64,000 nucleotides of DNA from the NCBI RefSeq assembly GCF_028867935.1, contig NZ_JAPQNS010000020.1, positions 1-64,000 on the forward strand. The letters run 5' to 3'. The number at the start of each line of letters is the position of its first letter. The stretch's first letter is position 1. The translations under genes were made by a program, and so were the position numbers. The notes beneath the pieces are model-generated. The model was not told the origin of the DNA, ran no database searches, and worked only from the letters and a program-made list of their open reading frames with translations. Positions 9,178 through 16,704 of the stretch are shown here, one piece after another. This stretch comes from Flavobacterium sp. SUN052. Lineage in GTDB: Bacteria; Bacteroidota; Bacteroidia; Flavobacteriales; Flavobacteriaceae.

Positions 9178-10422
9178 TCACCCGTCAGGGTACAACCGCT
9201 TGATGAGTCGTTCGAGTGTCAGCCCCTGCCCAATCACCGAAAACAGCACAACGGCGTAGGTAAGGGCAACAATCAGGTTTTTGTTGGGAAGTTCATTACC
9301 GATCGACAGCGCCATGGCAATGGAAAGTCCACCCCGCAAACCACCCCAGGTGAGCATGAGCGGTGCTTTATCGTCGAGATCAAGCCAGCGACGCGCCAGG
9401 GTAAACGGAATCAGAATGGCAACATACCGAGCCAGCAAAACCAGCAGAACAACCAGCATGTAAAGGCTCCAGGGTACATCTTTAAAATCGATCAGCAACA
9501 GTTCAAGGCCAATCAGCACAAAGAGCAAAGCGTTCAGAATACCGTCTATCAACTCCCAAAACTTATCCACGTATTCTTCAGTAATGTGGCTCATGGCCTC
9601 CCGGCGCCCCTTGTCGCTCACCAGTAAACCCGCCACAACCATGGCCAGCGGCCCCGAAATATGCAGTTTCTGAGCCAGCAGATAACCACCCATAACACCG
9701 GCTATGGTGATAATTACTTCAGTCTGATAATGATCAACGGACCGCAACAGCCAGAACAGGGTGTACCCGAGCGCCAGGCCAAACAGAATACCTCCACCCG
9801 CTTCTTCTAGAAAGAGCAGGCCAATACTGCCCGCGCTAACACTGTCGGCACCGTTCTCAACAATGCGATAAATCGACGCAAACACTACAACCCCCACCCC
9901 ATCGTTGAACAGCGATTCACCAACAATATTCAGTTTAACGTTTTGGGGCAGTTTGAACCGGGCCAGAATGCCCAGCACGGCAATGGGGTCCGTGGGGGAA
10001 ATCAGCGCTCCAAACAGCAGACATAGTGCATACGAAAGCCCCAGGTTGAACCCCTGCGATAAATAGTAGAGCCCCGTACCCACCAGCGCTGTACTCAGCA
10101 CGACCCCAACCAATGCAAACAGAATTACGGATCGCCGTTCGACCCGGAGTTGGGCAGCATCGGTGTGAAAGGCCCCTGCAAACAGCAAAAAACTCAGCAT
10201 AATATCGAACAGAGTCCGGCCAAAATCAAGCTGAGCCACCGCCTGCCGCACCGATTCGAGCCAGACTGGCTGAATAGCATTCAGGGCAAGTAACAAGGCC
10301 GAAAAGCCCAGCGAGAGCACCATGATGCCGATGGCATCGGGCATTCTCAACCAGCGCGTGTTCAGATAGGTAAATAGGGCTGCGATAACAATCAGCAGCG
10401 TGATGAGGGTAAATAAATCCAT
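9178..10422 (-). CDS. Na+/H+ antiporter, CPA1 family
   Basis: A 414-aa polytopic membrane protein with about 12 hydrophobic segments. It carries the cation/proton antiporter signature SPTDPIAVLG (Asp145) and the GESLFNDG motif with the Asn173-Asp174 pair typical of electroneutral CPA1 exchangers. It would export Na+ (or K+) in exchange for H+, serving pH and salt balance. Length fits short bacterial NhaP/YjcE-like members without a long cytosolic tail. It begins 27 bp after the stop of a small membrane protein gene, so both probably share the array promoter at 10698-10755. Ion choice cannot be set from sequence. Confidence 0.93.
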   Translation of the reverse strand: MDLFTLITLLIVIAALFTYLNTRWLRMPDAIGIMVLSLGFSALLLALNAIQPVWLESVRQAVAQLDFGRTLFDIMLSFLLFAGAFHTDAAQLRVERRSVILFALVGVVLSTALVGTGLYYLSQGFNLGLSYALCLLFGALISPTDPIAVLGILARFKLPQNVKLNIVGESLFNDGVGVVVFASIYRIVENGADSVSAGSIGLLFLEEAGGGILFGLALGYTLFWLLRSVDHYQTEVIITIAGVMGGYLLAQKLHISGPLAMVVAGLLVSDKGRREAMSHITEEYVDKFWELIDGILNALLFVLIGLELLLIDFKDVPWSLYMLVVLLVLLARYVAILIPFTLARRWLDLDDKAPLMLTWGGLRGGLSIAMALSIGNELPNKNLIVALTYAVVLFSVIGQGLTLERLIKRLYPDG

Positions 10423-10449
10423 TAGAGAGAGTTGAGTGGATTGCTATCA

Positions 10450-10656
10450 TCAAAGTAAGGAAGGAATATCCACAAACCAGATGATAATCAAGACCAGAAA
10501 GACAATAATGCCAATTAGCACCAGTAACCAATCGGGCCTACGGGGCGGCTTTTGTCCATCGTTTCCGGCCCGTTGCATCCAGGAGTCGCCCCTCATAGCT
10601 GGAGGAGCAGGTGGGTAAAAAGGTGAGTATCGGTGAGGGAATGTGTTGTTAGGCAT
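10450..10656 (-). CDS. Small single-pass membrane protein
   Basis: 68 aa. The N-terminal half is Pro- and Arg-rich and the C-terminal half is one strong transmembrane helix (LLVLIGIIVFLVLIIIWFV). No family recognised. It is kept as a real gene because it lies just upstream of the antiporter gene on the same strand, has an ATG at a sensible distance from a regulated promoter, and has a typical membrane-protein composition. It may be an accessory of the antiporter, but that is inference only. Confidence 0.6.
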   Translation of the reverse strand: MPNNTFPHRYSPFYPPAPPAMRGDSWMQRAGNDGQKPPRRPDWLLVLIGIIVFLVLIIIWFVDIPSLL

Positions 10657-10697
10657 GACAAGATACGGTGGACAAATGGGACTAAAACATAACCGAT

Positions 10698-10755
10698 CAA
10701 AGGTGCCAACAGTAAATTAGTATTTGCTGAAAACCGACTTAGAATCTGCTTAGAA
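10698..10755 (-). promoter_or_regulatory. Repeat array and TTTG promoter of the small protein/antiporter operon
   Basis: Plus-strand CTTAGAA at 10738-10744 and 10749-10755, with weaker copies CTGAAAA (10727-10733) and ATTAGTA (10716-10722), all at 11-bp steps. TTTG at 10701-10698 (minus) is 15 bp past the fourth copy. It lies between the histidine kinase stop and the small-protein start and reads toward the latter. Confidence 0.65.
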
Positions 10756-10763
10756 ACAACTAC

Positions 10764-12128
10764 TCACCGGGGTAATTCAATCCGAAATTCAGTTGGTTTG
10801 CCAGCCGCCGACAGTACGCTAACCTGCCCATTGTGCAGGCGGACAATCCGATCAACGAGCGATAAGCCAACGCCGTAACCCCGTATGTCAGCCGTTCGGC
10901 GACTGCGATAAAACGGTTCAAAAATGTAAGGCAGGTCATTGGCCGGAATGGGCTGACCCGTATTCTGAATCATTACATACAACTGATCCTGGCTAAAATT
11001 GACTTGGACCAGAGCCTTCCCATCATCAGAAAACTTGCACGCGTTTTCAGTTAAGTTTTTCAGGGCCGTGCCTAGCAACGTTTTATTCCCCTGCATGGTC
11101 AACTGCTCAGGATCGTCGGGGAGCGCACCCAGCACTACAGTCACCTGATACCGGGGATTCATGGCCGTTACTTCGTCGCGGATGTCCCAAACGAGTTCAT
11201 CGAGCCGTACGGCATCCGTTAATAGTTCAGCGGCACCATCCAGGTTTACCTGCGAAAGCTTCAGTAATTCATGGGTTAGGGTCGACAGCTCCCGTACGTC
11301 CTCCAGCACCGAGCGGATAGTCTGCTGATAGTTTTCGGGGCTGCGTTGCTTTAGCAGGCTTACTTCGAGCTGTGAACTGATTTGGGTGAGCGGATTCTTT
11401 AACTCGTGCGACACATTAGCCACGAACATTCGCTGGAGCCTGAACGAGTCGGCAACCCGGTTGAGTAACTCATTGATAGTGGCAGACAGTCGACTGATTT
11501 CGTCATTTTCAGCCCTGACAACCAACCGCTCGTCGCGGTTATTCGGGAACAGCGCACTGACAGTCTGGTTGATCTGTTGCATGGGTCGCAGGGCGTCGCC
11601 AGCAAACATCCAGCCAGAAAACGTGGTGATTCCCACAATCAGCACAAACAGCCCGGCCAGCGCCAACAGAAGTCGCCGTAGAAACTCGTCGCCGTACACA
11701 TTTTTAGCGCTGGCTACCACCACATACTGGCCAGAAGCCGTCATAAACCGAATCCCCGACAGGTAATATCCATCTTGTTGGAAATCCTTTTGTTTGTCCT
11801 GTCGGATATCGTCTAAAATAGGGGCCGGAATGGTAAGTGGGGGAAAGTCGCTCGTAGCCAACAGAACCGAATCGCGCGCATCAAAAACAATGATTTTTTG
11901 ACTGGGTAGCTGATCTTTCCGAAGGCGACTTAGCTGCCGGATCAGTGCTGCATCCAGACGGTGCCGAATCAGCATATCGCCGGTGGTGAGGGCTTTCCGG
12001 TCGAGCCGCCGGTAGAAATCAGTCGAGATAAAGTACCAGCAAAAAGCATAGATGCTAGCAAAAACTAGCAACAAGATACTGGAAACCAAGCCAGTAAAGC
12101 GTAGCGTCAGACGGGTCCGGATAGTCAT
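10764..12128 (-). CDS. Two-component sensor histidine kinase
   Basis: 454 aa. Two transmembrane helices (about 12-34 and 152-176) flank a periplasmic sensor region of about 115 residues. A HAMP linker follows (about 177-232), then the HisKA dimerisation domain with the phosphorylated His241 in NVSHELKNPLTQ, then the HATPase domain with an N-box (NLTENACKFSDDG) and a glycine box (GYGVGLSLVDRIV). It follows the response-regulator gene by 5 bp, so they form one operon and a cognate pair. The layout resembles CusS/QseC-like kinases; the stimulus is unknown. The surrounding efflux, antiporter and trehalose genes suggest envelope, osmotic or ionic stress. Confidence 0.93.
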   Translation of the reverse strand: MTIRTRLTLRFTGLVSSILLLVFASIYAFCWYFISTDFYRRLDRKALTTGDMLIRHRLDAALIRQLSRLRKDQLPSQKIIVFDARDSVLLATSDFPPLTIPAPILDDIRQDKQKDFQQDGYYLSGIRFMTASGQYVVVASAKNVYGDEFLRRLLLALAGLFVLIVGITTFSGWMFAGDALRPMQQINQTVSALFPNNRDERLVVRAENDEISRLSATINELLNRVADSFRLQRMFVANVSHELKNPLTQISSQLEVSLLKQRSPENYQQTIRSVLEDVRELSTLTHELLKLSQVNLDGAAELLTDAVRLDELVWDIRDEVTAMNPRYQVTVVLGALPDDPEQLTMQGNKTLLGTALKNLTENACKFSDDGKALVQVNFSQDQLYVMIQNTGQPIPANDLPYIFEPFYRSRRTADIRGYGVGLSLVDRIVRLHNGQVSVLSAAGKPTEFRIELPR

Positions 12129-12133
12129 GCCGC

Positions 12134-12811
12134 TTACTCTTCGTTGAACATGTAGCCCATACCGAAATGGGTATGAATCAGCTTCGTAGGAAAGTTTTTG
12201 TCGATCTTTTTACGGAGGTAGTTAATGTACACTTCAACCACGTTGGTACCCGTATCGAAGTTAAGATCCCAGACATGCTCGGCAATGGCTGGTTTCGACA
12301 ATACTCGGCCCTGGTTACGCATCAGAAACTCCAGCAAGGCAAATTCGCGGGCGGTAAGCTCAATGGGCTGTCCGTCGCGTTCCACCGTTTTCGCATCCAG
12401 ATTCATCTCAATGCCTCCGTAGCGCAGTTTCTGAGCCGTCATGGCCACCTGTGTCCCCCGTTTAGTCAGCGACCGCACTCTGGCCAGTAGCTCGGCAAAA
12501 TGAAATGGTTTGGTCAGGTATTGATCAGCCCCGGCATCGAAACCGGCTATTTTATCGTCCGTTTCGCTCAGGGCAGTCAGCATCAGAACGGGGGTGGTTA
12601 GTCCTTCGGCCCGGAGTTGCCGACAGAGTTCATAGCCATTCAGACCCGGCAAAATCAGGTCGGTGATGATTGCCGCATAATTATTCTTCATGGCCAGTCG
12701 CTTGGCAATCAGTCCATCGTAGGCAATATCAACCTCAAACTGACTTTCTTCCAGTCCCTGCTGAATGGCTTGTAGTGTTTTAGGCTCGTCTTCTACTAGT
12801 AAGAGTTTCAT
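12134..12811 (-). CDS. OmpR/PhoB-family response regulator
   Basis: 225 aa. The receiver domain has the acidic pair Glu7-Asp8, the phosphoacceptor Asp51 (ITDLILPGLNG) and the conserved Lys in YLTKPF. A C-terminal winged helix follows (LTAREFALLEFLMRNQGRVLSK, VEVYINYLRKKID). Proteins of this family bind head-to-tail direct repeats about 11 bp apart. That is just the spacing of the TTCTAAG arrays at the neighbouring promoters, so it is the prime candidate for their activator. It is first in the operon with the kinase. An array at 12857-12896 lies 46 bp upstream of its start but points the other way, so any self-control would be from a divergent site. Confidence 0.94.
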   Translation of the reverse strand: MKLLLVEDEPKTLQAIQQGLEESQFEVDIAYDGLIAKRLAMKNNYAAIITDLILPGLNGYELCRQLRAEGLTTPVLMLTALSETDDKIAGFDAGADQYLTKPFHFAELLARVRSLTKRGTQVAMTAQKLRYGGIEMNLDAKTVERDGQPIELTAREFALLEFLMRNQGRVLSKPAIAEHVWDLNFDTGTNVVEVYINYLRKKIDKNFPTKLIHTHFGMGYMFNEE

Positions 12812-12856
12812 GTGTGAGTAGGCAGATTATAGCTCGAAAGTGTACCGCTGCTTCGG

Positions 12857-12914
12857 CTCTAAGTAAATTCTAAGTCCTCTTTAAGCCCTTACTTATTCGG
12901 CACCCCTACTTTTC
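12857..12914 (+). promoter_or_regulatory. Plus-strand repeat array between the response regulator and a small ORF
   Basis: Plus-strand CTCTAAG (12857-12863), TTCTAAG (12868-12874) and CTTTAAG (12879-12885), at 11-bp steps, with a poor fourth copy at 12890-12896. At the same distance where other arrays have TTTG stands TTTC (12911-12914). The orientation points to a rightward transcript into the hairpin at 12938 and the small ORF at 13045. It could also serve the divergent response-regulator gene. Confidence 0.5.
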
Positions 12915-12937
12915 GGACCTGTAACAAGGTTGTTGTT

Positions 12938-13012
12938 TTTTCGACAGGATTACAGGATGAATAGAATTTTCAACCAATAGAAATCCTAATCATCCTGTAA
13001 TCCTGTCGAAAA
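12938..13012. repeat. Long intergenic hairpin (23-bp perfect arms)
   Basis: Perfect inverted repeat: left arm 12938-12960, right arm 12990-13012 (core CGACAGGATTACAGGATGA and its complement). The stem extends inward by about ten more mostly paired bases and leaves a loop of about 9 nt. It is probably one copy of a dispersed intergenic palindrome. It lies in the predicted leader of the rightward transcript. Confidence 0.75.
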
Positions 13013-13044
13013 CCTTTAACACTTAAACTCAAACGGACCAGATC

Positions 13045-13293
13045 ATGCTTACTCTTTTTATTATAACTACCGGAATTATACTGACTGGCGTTGTTAGCTA
13101 CCTGACCAGTGCGTGGTTTGGCGTACAGGCATCCAACTTTGGCAAATTGCCCCCTCATTACACACGTTTACGGCGCGGGCTGGATATGGCTAAGCCTCAA
13201 CCAGCAGATCACTCATCCGCAGCAACAGCATCTCCACGTCGCGCTGGCGAGCCAGCCGATACCGAGCAAACGACGAACCAGCCCCAATCTTGA
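13045..13293 (+). CDS. Possible small membrane protein
   Basis: An 82-aa frame with one N-terminal hydrophobic helix (LFIITTGIILTGVVSYLTSAWF), followed by a polar, low-complexity tail. The last 104 bp overlap the 3-prime end of the trehalose gene on the other strand, and that part of the frame may be an antisense artefact. Support comes from the repeat array and -7-like element upstream and from the membrane-type N-terminus. No family recognised. The real protein may exist, but its C-terminus is doubtful. Confidence 0.35.
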   Translation: MLTLFIITTGIILTGVVSYLTSAWFGVQASNFGKLPPHYTRLRRGLDMAKPQPADHSSAATASPRRAGEPADTEQTTNQPQS

Positions 13294-15403
13294 TGGTGTA
13301 GGCCCAGTTGGGCAGTTGCTGAAACATATCTTCGTCGGTAGTATCGTCGCCGAGGCTAACTATAAAGTCGTATGGTTTTTGGTCGAAGAGGCTCATGGCT
13401 ACTGTTCCTTTACTGTGCTGAGCGGGTTTTACCTCAATCACCTTGTTACCCTGAATAACCGCCAGCGAAACCGAGAATGTAGTCCGGCGCAGCAACGTAG
13501 CCAGTTCAATGGCTTGCCCCTCCATATCGTCGGCCTCGGCCATCCGGTAATGCCACACAATAGCCGTTTCTTTTGTCTCAATGAATGAGCCTGGGAAACG
13601 ATCGACAAACGGATTCATCACCTCCCGCACCGAATCAACCCAGTCGTCAGCCGACAAATCGAGCCGCTCCCATCGCTGATCTGGCCTTTTCAGAAAAGCG
13701 CCGTGCTCCGCTACCAGATGAACGGGTATGGAAGTAAATGTCGTTTCTAGGAACTGGCGATTACGGCCGCTTATAACCACTACGTCGCTGCTTTCGGCAA
13801 GTTTAAGCAACACGTTTTTCAACGATTTTGTAAGTTTCGCCTGGGCAGGATCGTTCACAATAGGTGCCAGCGTCCCATCGAAATCAAGTAGCAGCAAGCG
13901 TTGCTGTGCGTCGCCAAAAGCAGACAGGAAAGACGCGATAGGCAGGTTCGTTTCAAGGTCGGGCTGCTGAGACAGCACTGTTTCAAACTCCAACAGAAAC
14001 TCATTACTCCACCGAAAAACATTGTGGTTTTGCAGGTGCCGTTGCATGGCCAGGAGACGTTTTTCCTGTTCTGCCAGTGGCATATCCAAGCCCTGTTTGA
14101 TAGCATCGGCTACTTCCTGAGTATCAGTTGGGTTAATGATGATGGCCTCTTTCAGTTCCTGAGCGGCTCCGGCCAATTCGCTCAATACCAACACTCCTTT
14201 ATGATCATAGCGGCTGGCCACAAACTCTTTGCACACCAGATTCATGCCATCGCGGATGGGTGTAATCAGAGCTACATCGCAGGCCGTGTACAGGGCAAGC
14301 AACTCGGTGAAGGTCAGCGATGAGTATGTATACACAATGGGTCGCCAGCCAATGGTTCCAAACAAGCCATTGATACGCCCAACGGTTTCTTCAATGTCGC
14401 GTTTAAGGTCCTGGTAATGCCCAATTTTATCCCGCGACGGAACCACCGTCATCACAAACGTGACTCTATTGTGCCAGTCCGGATTCTGAATCAAAAACCG
14501 TTCGTAGCCCTGCAAGCGGTAGGTGATTCCTTTGGTATAGTCCAGTCGATCCACCGAAAAAATGAGCTTGTTGTTTCGGAGTAAATCCTGGTACTGCTGA
14601 CGGGTTTGCCCAACGGCAGGCTCCTGGGCACTGCTATTAAACTTGTTGAAATCAATGCTAATCGGGAAGTCTCTCACCACTACCGAGCGGTTAGGCAAAA
14701 CAACCCGGTGGTTAATAATCGGCAATTCGACCACCTCGGCAACACTTTGCAGAAAATGCTGGACATAGTCGGTAGTATGAAAACCAATAATATCAGCACC
14801 CAACAGACCTTTTATCAGCTGCTGTCGCCAGACACGGGGCAACAACTTTACAATCTCGTACGTGGGAAAAGGGATATGGAAAAAATAACCAATTGTTGCG
14901 TCAGGCGACGCCTGCCGAACCATATCGGGCAGTAGCATCAGCTGAAAATCGTGAATCCAGACCAGATCACCCGGCTGGATCAAAGCAGTCAGCTCTTCCA
15001 TAAACCGGGTATTTGCCTGCTGGTACGCGTCGAAATTGCTTTCTTCAAACGAAGCAAATGAAGGGAAGTAATGGCACAGTGGCCAGAGCAGGTTGTTGCT
15101 GAATCCTTCATAAAACCCCCGATGAACGCTTTCGTCCATAAAAACCGGGTGGGCCACGAACGCTTCGTTTTCGAACACCGAAGGGTCTATTTGCTGAAGA
15201 GCCGCATCGCCATGCCCAATCCAGTGAATTTTGGCTTGAGCATCGGTCTGCTGACCCATCCGCTCGGCCATCGACAATACGGCCGACACTAACCCACCGG
15301 CATTTTGCTGTAGCTCAGGCCCTTTGCTGGTTTGCTTTATGGTGAATGGTAATCGATAGGAGACAATAAGTAATCGCTTAAAGCTTTCGTTAGACGTGTT
15401 CAT
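13190..15403 (-). CDS. otsAB: Bifunctional trehalose-6-phosphate synthase/phosphatase
   Basis: 737 aa, a fusion of a GT20 glycosyltransferase (about 1-480) and a HAD-type trehalose-phosphatase (about 500-737). The synthase part joins UDP-glucose and glucose-6-phosphate; it shows the nucleotide-sugar and acceptor motifs WIHDFQLMLLP, VDRLDYTKGI and TPIRDGMNLVCKEF. The phosphatase part has HAD motif I DFDGT (residues 507-511) and the late acidic motif GDDTTDEDMF. Together they make trehalose, a compatible solute and desiccation/osmotic protectant, in the cytosol. The gene is a single unit with a four-copy repeat-array promoter. Fused synthase/phosphatase proteins are common in Bacteroidota. The symbol reflects the fused functions. 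Confidence 0.95.
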   Translation of the reverse strand: MNTSNESFKRLLIVSYRLPFTIKQTSKGPELQQNAGGLVSAVLSMAERMGQQTDAQAKIHWIGHGDAALQQIDPSVFENEAFVAHPVFMDESVHRGFYEGFSNNLLWPLCHYFPSFASFEESNFDAYQQANTRFMEELTALIQPGDLVWIHDFQLMLLPDMVRQASPDATIGYFFHIPFPTYEIVKLLPRVWRQQLIKGLLGADIIGFHTTDYVQHFLQSVAEVVELPIINHRVVLPNRSVVVRDFPISIDFNKFNSSAQEPAVGQTRQQYQDLLRNNKLIFSVDRLDYTKGITYRLQGYERFLIQNPDWHNRVTFVMTVVPSRDKIGHYQDLKRDIEETVGRINGLFGTIGWRPIVYTYSSLTFTELLALYTACDVALITPIRDGMNLVCKEFVASRYDHKGVLVLSELAGAAQELKEAIIINPTDTQEVADAIKQGLDMPLAEQEKRLLAMQRHLQNHNVFRWSNEFLLEFETVLSQQPDLETNLPIASFLSAFGDAQQRLLLLDFDGTLAPIVNDPAQAKLTKSLKNVLLKLAESSDVVVISGRNRQFLETTFTSIPVHLVAEHGAFLKRPDQRWERLDLSADDWVDSVREVMNPFVDRFPGSFIETKETAIVWHYRMAEADDMEGQAIELATLLRRTTFSVSLAVIQGNKVIEVKPAQHSKGTVAMSLFDQKPYDFIVSLGDDTTDEDMFQQLPNWAYTIKIGAGSSFARYRLARQRDVEMLLLRMSDLLVEA

Positions 15404-15437
15404 CCAATAGGTGCGTATAAACCGCGTAGGTACTTCC

Positions 15438-15495
15438 CAAAAGACGCACGACCAACTTAGAGGGGACTTAAGTAAATGTTAGAATTTACTTAGAA
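15438..15495 (-). promoter_or_regulatory. Four-copy repeat array and TTTG promoter of the trehalose gene
   Basis: Plus-strand CTTAGAG (15456-15462), CTTAAGT (15467-15473), GTTAGAA (15478-15484) and CTTAGAA (15489-15495), at exact 11-bp steps. TTTG at 15441-15438 (minus) is 15 bp past the fourth copy, about 28-32 nt before the ATG after allowing for the start site. Confidence 0.7.
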
Positions 15496-15512
15496 TCAAT
15501 CAGCGTGCGTTG

Positions 15513-16478
15513 TTAAGCACACAGACCACCCGATACAATTTCGGATTCTTTGTTAAATGAGTTCTTGAGCAACTGGGCGAAATACCGCTCGTACAAACAA
15601 TCATTCTGGTAGGTTTTAACCCGGCTCTCCACTGTTTCCTGCTCCACAAGCAAATAATGCTGGTGGCGGTCTGTTTTGGCCGTCAATGCATTCGTACATT
15701 CCCTAATGTCAGTCAGCAGAGCCAGTGTGTTGGGAGAGGTATGTTCAGCGTCGAAGCGGATGGCATCGATGTGAAAATCCCGAAACCACATAAGCGCGTT
15801 TTCGGTCAAATACCACCGCAGAGCCTGGTATTGATCTTCGTTGGTATACTGTTGCCCCACCGTGTCGTACTCCATATCCATAATTACGGCTATGCCTTCA
15901 TAATGGCAGGTGTCGACCAGATGCTGGAGTTGAGCCGCACCGCCGTACGAAGTCTGAACCGTGTACAGAAACGCATTAGTTCGGTACTTATTTTTTAGTT
16001 TGGGAAAAGGAGCTACCGGCCTTATCGCCAACGCATTGACGCTCTTCTTTTTTAACTCACCCAGCCTATTGATGATAGAGCCAAGCGTTCCTTCTGGGGT
16101 GAACGTGTCGATATCCAGTTCGTAGATGTTGTACTCATCAACGGGCGGATTGACCCAGCAGGAATCTTCCCAATAAAAGGCCCTGGTGTCAACGGCTTGC
16201 GAGGGACCATAAATGCCCTGAGGCTGGGATAAAGATGCCGGGTCGGTATATTCTTTTTGGTTGTCGAGCAGAAACAGGTAAAGATCACCCGGCTTAATTT
16301 GATCGGTTGTCAACTGCCAATAGCCAGTAGTATCTCTTCGTAAGGGCAGGTTGTCCGGATCGCGGTCCCGGGTGATGGCAACATGCTTTGCCCAGGGGGC
16401 CCATACTCTTATTTCTGCCTCTCCAGCAGCGTTGAATGACACGCCGAGAGATCGTTTACATACATCAAGTTGGTTCAT
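15513..16478 (-). CDS. Short GH13/TreZ-like protein with eroded active site
   Basis: 321 aa. An N-terminal CBM48-like beta domain (AEIRVWAPWAKHVAI, about 1-95) precedes a partial (beta/alpha)8 barrel. The latter resembles maltooligosyl trehalose trehalohydrolase or branching enzyme: YNIYELDIDTFTPEGTLGSI, PVAPFPKLKNK, and SYGG before the first active-site strand. The nucleophile motif is kept (IRFDAEH, Asp243). The strand usually reading DVVYNH is here DMEYDT, so the Asn and His are lost. The frame stops before the third catalytic Asp and the C-terminal beta domain; family members are usually about 600 aa. It may be a pseudoenzyme or sugar-binding protein. Intact regulation (four-copy array) and a clean reading frame argue against a recent pseudogene. 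Confidence 0.75.
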   Translation of the reverse strand: MNQLDVCKRSLGVSFNAAGEAEIRVWAPWAKHVAITRDRDPDNLPLRRDTTGYWQLTTDQIKPGDLYLFLLDNQKEYTDPASLSQPQGIYGPSQAVDTRAFYWEDSCWVNPPVDEYNIYELDIDTFTPEGTLGSIINRLGELKKKSVNALAIRPVAPFPKLKNKYRTNAFLYTVQTSYGGAAQLQHLVDTCHYEGIAVIMDMEYDTVGQQYTNEDQYQALRWYLTENALMWFRDFHIDAIRFDAEHTSPNTLALLTDIRECTNALTAKTDRHQHYLLVEQETVESRVKTYQNDCLYERYFAQLLKNSFNKESEIVSGGLCA

Positions 16479-16510
16479 AGGGTTGTCGTTTAAGCGTGTG
16501 AACGCTACGA

Positions 16511-16568
16511 CAAAGTACGTTCCGCTAACTTAGAAGGTGCTTAAGCTGGTCTTAGAAAGTCCTTAGAA
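16511..16568 (-). promoter_or_regulatory. Four-copy repeat array and TTTG promoter of the GH13-like gene
   Basis: The best array in the window: plus-strand CTTAGAA (16529-16535), CTTAAGC (16540-16546), CTTAGAA (16551-16557) and CTTAGAA (16562-16568), at exact 11-bp steps. TTTG at 16514-16511 (minus) is 15 bp past the fourth copy. Confidence 0.75.
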
Positions 16569-16704
16569 AGCCTGGTACCCGCCCAGCTTTTCCGTTTACA
16601 TATATTCTCGCAACCAACCTCTGCGAATTCCTGTTTCTTTTAAGAAGCCCTGATGGGTTTCCAACTTTCTGATTTACTCGATCCGTTTATATAGCCTTTT
16701 AGTC

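Noticed and set aside
16569..16704. Possible regulon promoter for thioredoxin
   Set aside because: No TTCTAAG copies at 11-bp phase in the orientation toward thioredoxin; the array at 16529-16568 points to the GH13-like gene.
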